Shown in pieces: positions 61,376 through 64,000 of a stretch of DNA of 64,000 nucleotides. The number at the start of each line of letters is the position of its first letter. Positions within the stretch are counted from its first letter, which is position 1. A model generated the notes under the pieces. The model searched no databases. It saw only the letters and a program-made list of their open reading frames with translations, and was not told where the DNA came from. Made by a program: the position numbers and the translations under genes. The DNA comes from Microglena sp. YARC (taxonomy: Eukaryota > Chlorophyta > Chlorophyceae > Chlamydomonadales > Chlamydomonadaceae). The stretch covers positions 18,009,654 through 18,073,653 of the forward strand of contig CM039464.1 of the NCBI GenBank assembly GCA_022414725.1. Reading direction: 5' to 3'.

Positions 61376-64000
61376 ATAACAATCACACAGGACACATTTA
61401 GCACCATGTCTTGGGAACCCACCTCCCCTTTCCAAAACTCTTCTCCCAAAGCAACCTTGTCCGCAGCAAGTGTTGGATACTTCAATGTAGAACTTGGAGC
61501 CTGCATAGGGACACATGGCACACACTTAGCATCTCTGCCTCAGAGATGAATAGAGATGAATAGAACATTGAAGAAGAGAGTGAATAGGACAACGGATGTG
61601 ACTTGCAACTGTATGCTGCTTGCAAAAGAGGTTGAATAGGGATGGTACTGCGGTGATAACAGGTTATACAGGCTTAAACTTGCTTGGATCCTGATCTCAT
61701 TCCGTCATAATCACTACTATTCATCCACACCACAAACTCATTCTGATCTGCCACCTGTATCCATCGATATCATGCACCCGCTGCATTTCCGCGTTGCTTA
61801 ATATCCCATGCCGCTGCGACGTGAACTCATCCCTGCGGGCTTGTGGTCTGAGTGACGCGCTTCCTGCAGATCGAAGAAGTGTCGGAGCCCCGATGTGGAC
61901 GAGGTTCCTGGCGGGGGTTGAGAGAATGATTGAGGGGTGAAATTGAGCATTGATTGATTGATGATTGATTGAATAGATTAAGACTCAATCTTGTGGGAGA
62001 TTGGGATTGAGATGGGCTACTCGCACTATATACTGCAAGATTGATTAAAAGAGACAAATAAACAATACATTCTGCATCACACTACCTTCCCCCCCCCCCC
62101 TTTTGGGGGGGTCCCCCCGGGGGTTTTTACCTGATAGGCATTAATTGTTGCCAAATGAAGTCAATCCCATCATCAATGACCTCCTCCCACCTCAGTGCGC
62201 TGTTTCTTTTTGCCAGTTGTTGGTGGTCGTGTTCCCGCCCTTGTGCAGGGCGTGACCTGGGCAATGCTATCTCGCCGGTTTGAGCCCAAGCCAGATGAGG
62301 AGCGCTGAAAGCCGTTTGAGCCCCGAGCCCCTGGTCGTTTGAGTTGACTTCGATGCCGTTCAAGCGACCTCGTTGGGAGACATCGCTAGTTGTCAAAACG
62401 TCTGTCAGCTCTTCTCGCCTGTTGTTTGAGTGCAAACGGAACGGTGAGTTGGTGAGAGAGTTGGCCTGGGTAGGTCAGTGGGGCTGGAGGAAGGGGAGGG
62501 GGCGGGGGCGGGTGAGGGGGAGTGGATTGGTAAATGGGTAGTGGGTGGATTCAACATATGAAAAATCTAGTTACTCAAGTTAAGGTCAGGCAAGCTACAA
62601 ATGCACTACAAAGCATTTGCCAAAAACAAACTGGGTGTTGATATGGTAAGATCATGGTTCACAGGTACAAAGCAACTCTACCCCCCAAAGACTGGTGTAC
62701 GGATGGTGCACTCACTTCTTTCCCGTCATGATGACCAGCCTCTCAGCGTTACATAGCCTCCATCCTGGCTGCCTGAGGTGGAAGAGCCCAAACGTTGCAC
62801 GGCTGCAGCATTGGCCGGGAATCTCTTGAGTGCCGTACATCCAGGCAGAAAGTAACCACAGCATGGATGTCAGGAACAGTGCCCAGAACCCTGCCCAATT
62901 GGAGGACGTGTGTGTTACCAGGACGGGACGGCGTTGTCTGGAGGTCTGGATTTATGTTGTGCGTCAGGCACGATTGTTTTCCCCTTGCGCCCTTGGCTAG
63001 TCTGGTAGCCTACTTGGCCACCTCATGCGAGCAGCGCACATAGCTACACCAACACTATTACACATGTTTGATCATTTAAGAATCTGTAACCAGAGCACCA
63101 TCCAGTTGATCAATGACCATTCATCAGAGCACCAGCTGAGCTGACCCACCTCCAAAATCACTGTGCTCCAGAACAGAGACCGGCAGCCAGTGTGGCTTGG
63201 CCTGCATACTATTGCGCTTGCACGGGATGGCGGGCGCACCAGGTCGTCGGTGAACGAGAGCGGTCGGCAATGTAGCTGCGGGCAAGAAATGGCACACATT
63301 GAGGCGTTGAAACTATTGAAGTCATGTGAATTATGTAACCTCAAATTGCAATGGGCTGATACCTTCTAACCTTTCATGCTGAGCTAGGTTAAGTGGGGGC
63401 TTGAGTTAGCGCTTCCGTAATGCAAAGTCAATCTGGCCCTTCCTGTTCATCTAGTCGATCGTAGGTTTTCTTGGTTGGAATAAGTCCCTTTAACCTTACA
63501 TTTGGCTAACCCCGGACAGTAACAAACTAACAGGCTAAGTAGTAGCGGTAGACAAAAAAAACACACGAGTTTGTAGTTGGATGTGTGAGTGATTTCAAAT
63601 ATGAAAATCATGACCACACCTTACCGCATTTGACAGCCATTTCCTGCCTAGTGTCAATAATGAATTATTGACCAACCACCGATGCGTTATCAGCGTTTTG
63701 TGCCTGGTGTTGCAATAATGGAGACATGGAACCTACCGTTTCTGCACTGATGGCATAAATGCGGTGTGCTTGAACAAATGCAAACCATACCAAAACTTAC
63801 GCATTGATAGCATTGACAACGCAAGCATCCCAACTGAAGCGTTGCGGATGCACTTCCTTGGAGACGGAAGGGGACTACATAGCCCAGGCGTTTGAGTTTG
63901 TCCAGTTGAGTATCAAAAACAAAAATGGCTTGTGAGGTTAAAGTACTTGAAATTTAAATAAAACAAAAGAGGATTCCCCTCCCTCCCCCTTGTTTTCCTG
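61376..64000. other. Host-like sequence, no gene recognised
   Basis: A (TTGA)-rich patch lies at about 61940-61975. A suspicious homopolymer cluster (C-run, TTTT, G-run, T, C-run, G-run) lies at 62087-62127. The rest has no protein-like frame I can support. Confidence 0.4.

Noticed and set aside
62087..62127. Structured regulatory element in the C/T/G homopolymer cluster
   Set aside because: Alternating long homopolymers look like a base-calling or consensus artefact.

Overview
The window looks like a nuclear scaffold of a protist or alga (green alga is a guess, not shown) carrying a long block of nucleocytoplasmic giant-virus (Nucleocytoviricota) DNA. The outer parts are repeat-rich and nearly gene-free: a decayed Ty1/copia retrotransposon, an intron-containing tRNA-Phe gene, a 67-bp satellite and other tandem repeats. 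The middle, from a 1000-N scaffold gap to about 56.05 kb, is dense, intronless and viral in content: D5-type primase-helicase, RPB2 with an intein, RNase III, a cap-binding eIF4E-like protein, an aquaporin, glycosyltransferase-like proteins including a DUF5672-type protein, and large ankyrin-repeat proteins with an F-box-like head. LTR fragments related to the copia element at 1-6.2 kb lie inside the viral block at about 22.7 and 31.7 kb. This favours an endogenised virus over a contaminating one, although the N gap leaves the left join unproven.

Layout. 1-6.2 kb: copia element, minus strand, 3' end cut by the window. 6.3-9.8 kb: two direct copies of a roughly 1-1.3 kb sequence around a unique spacer with the tRNA. 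9.86-16.475 kb: 67-bp satellite. 16.476-17.475 kb: gap. 17.5-22.6 kb: no recognisable gene, ending in a run of 109 C. 22.7-26.2 kb: LTR fragment, then a broken DD34E Tc1/mariner-type transposase and a broken Fanzor (TnpB-like RNA-guided nuclease), followed by a terminal inverted repeat that recurs in a family of 166-bp MITEs through the viral block. 26.5-28.8 kb: low-complexity ORFs. 28.8-31.5 kb: frameshifted D5 primase-helicase. 32-39.9 kb: small ORFs, aquaporin, RNase III, a metacaspase fragment fused head-on to an ankyrin gene, eIF4E, two glycosyltransferase-like ORFs. 40.3-46 kb: tandemly duplicated ankyrin genes with 20 and 18 copies of a 37-residue repeat. 46-49 kb: tandem repeats and gene fragments. 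49.1-56.05 kb: DUF5672-type protein and RPB2, transcribed divergently. 56.1-64 kb: AT-rich degenerate repeats, then non-coding sequence with satellites and one possible spliced exon.

The viral genes cover transcription (RPB2), replication (D5), RNA processing and translation (RNase III, eIF4E), host manipulation (ankyrin/F-box, metacaspase fragment), surface glycosylation and membrane transport. Some are intact (aquaporin, RNase III, eIF4E, both large ankyrin genes, the DUF5672-type gene). Others are broken (D5, the 3' half of RPB2, transposase, Fanzor), so the block is decaying, or the consensus is poor in places. The most notable system is the Fanzor-plus-mariner element with its apparent non-autonomous MITE progeny.
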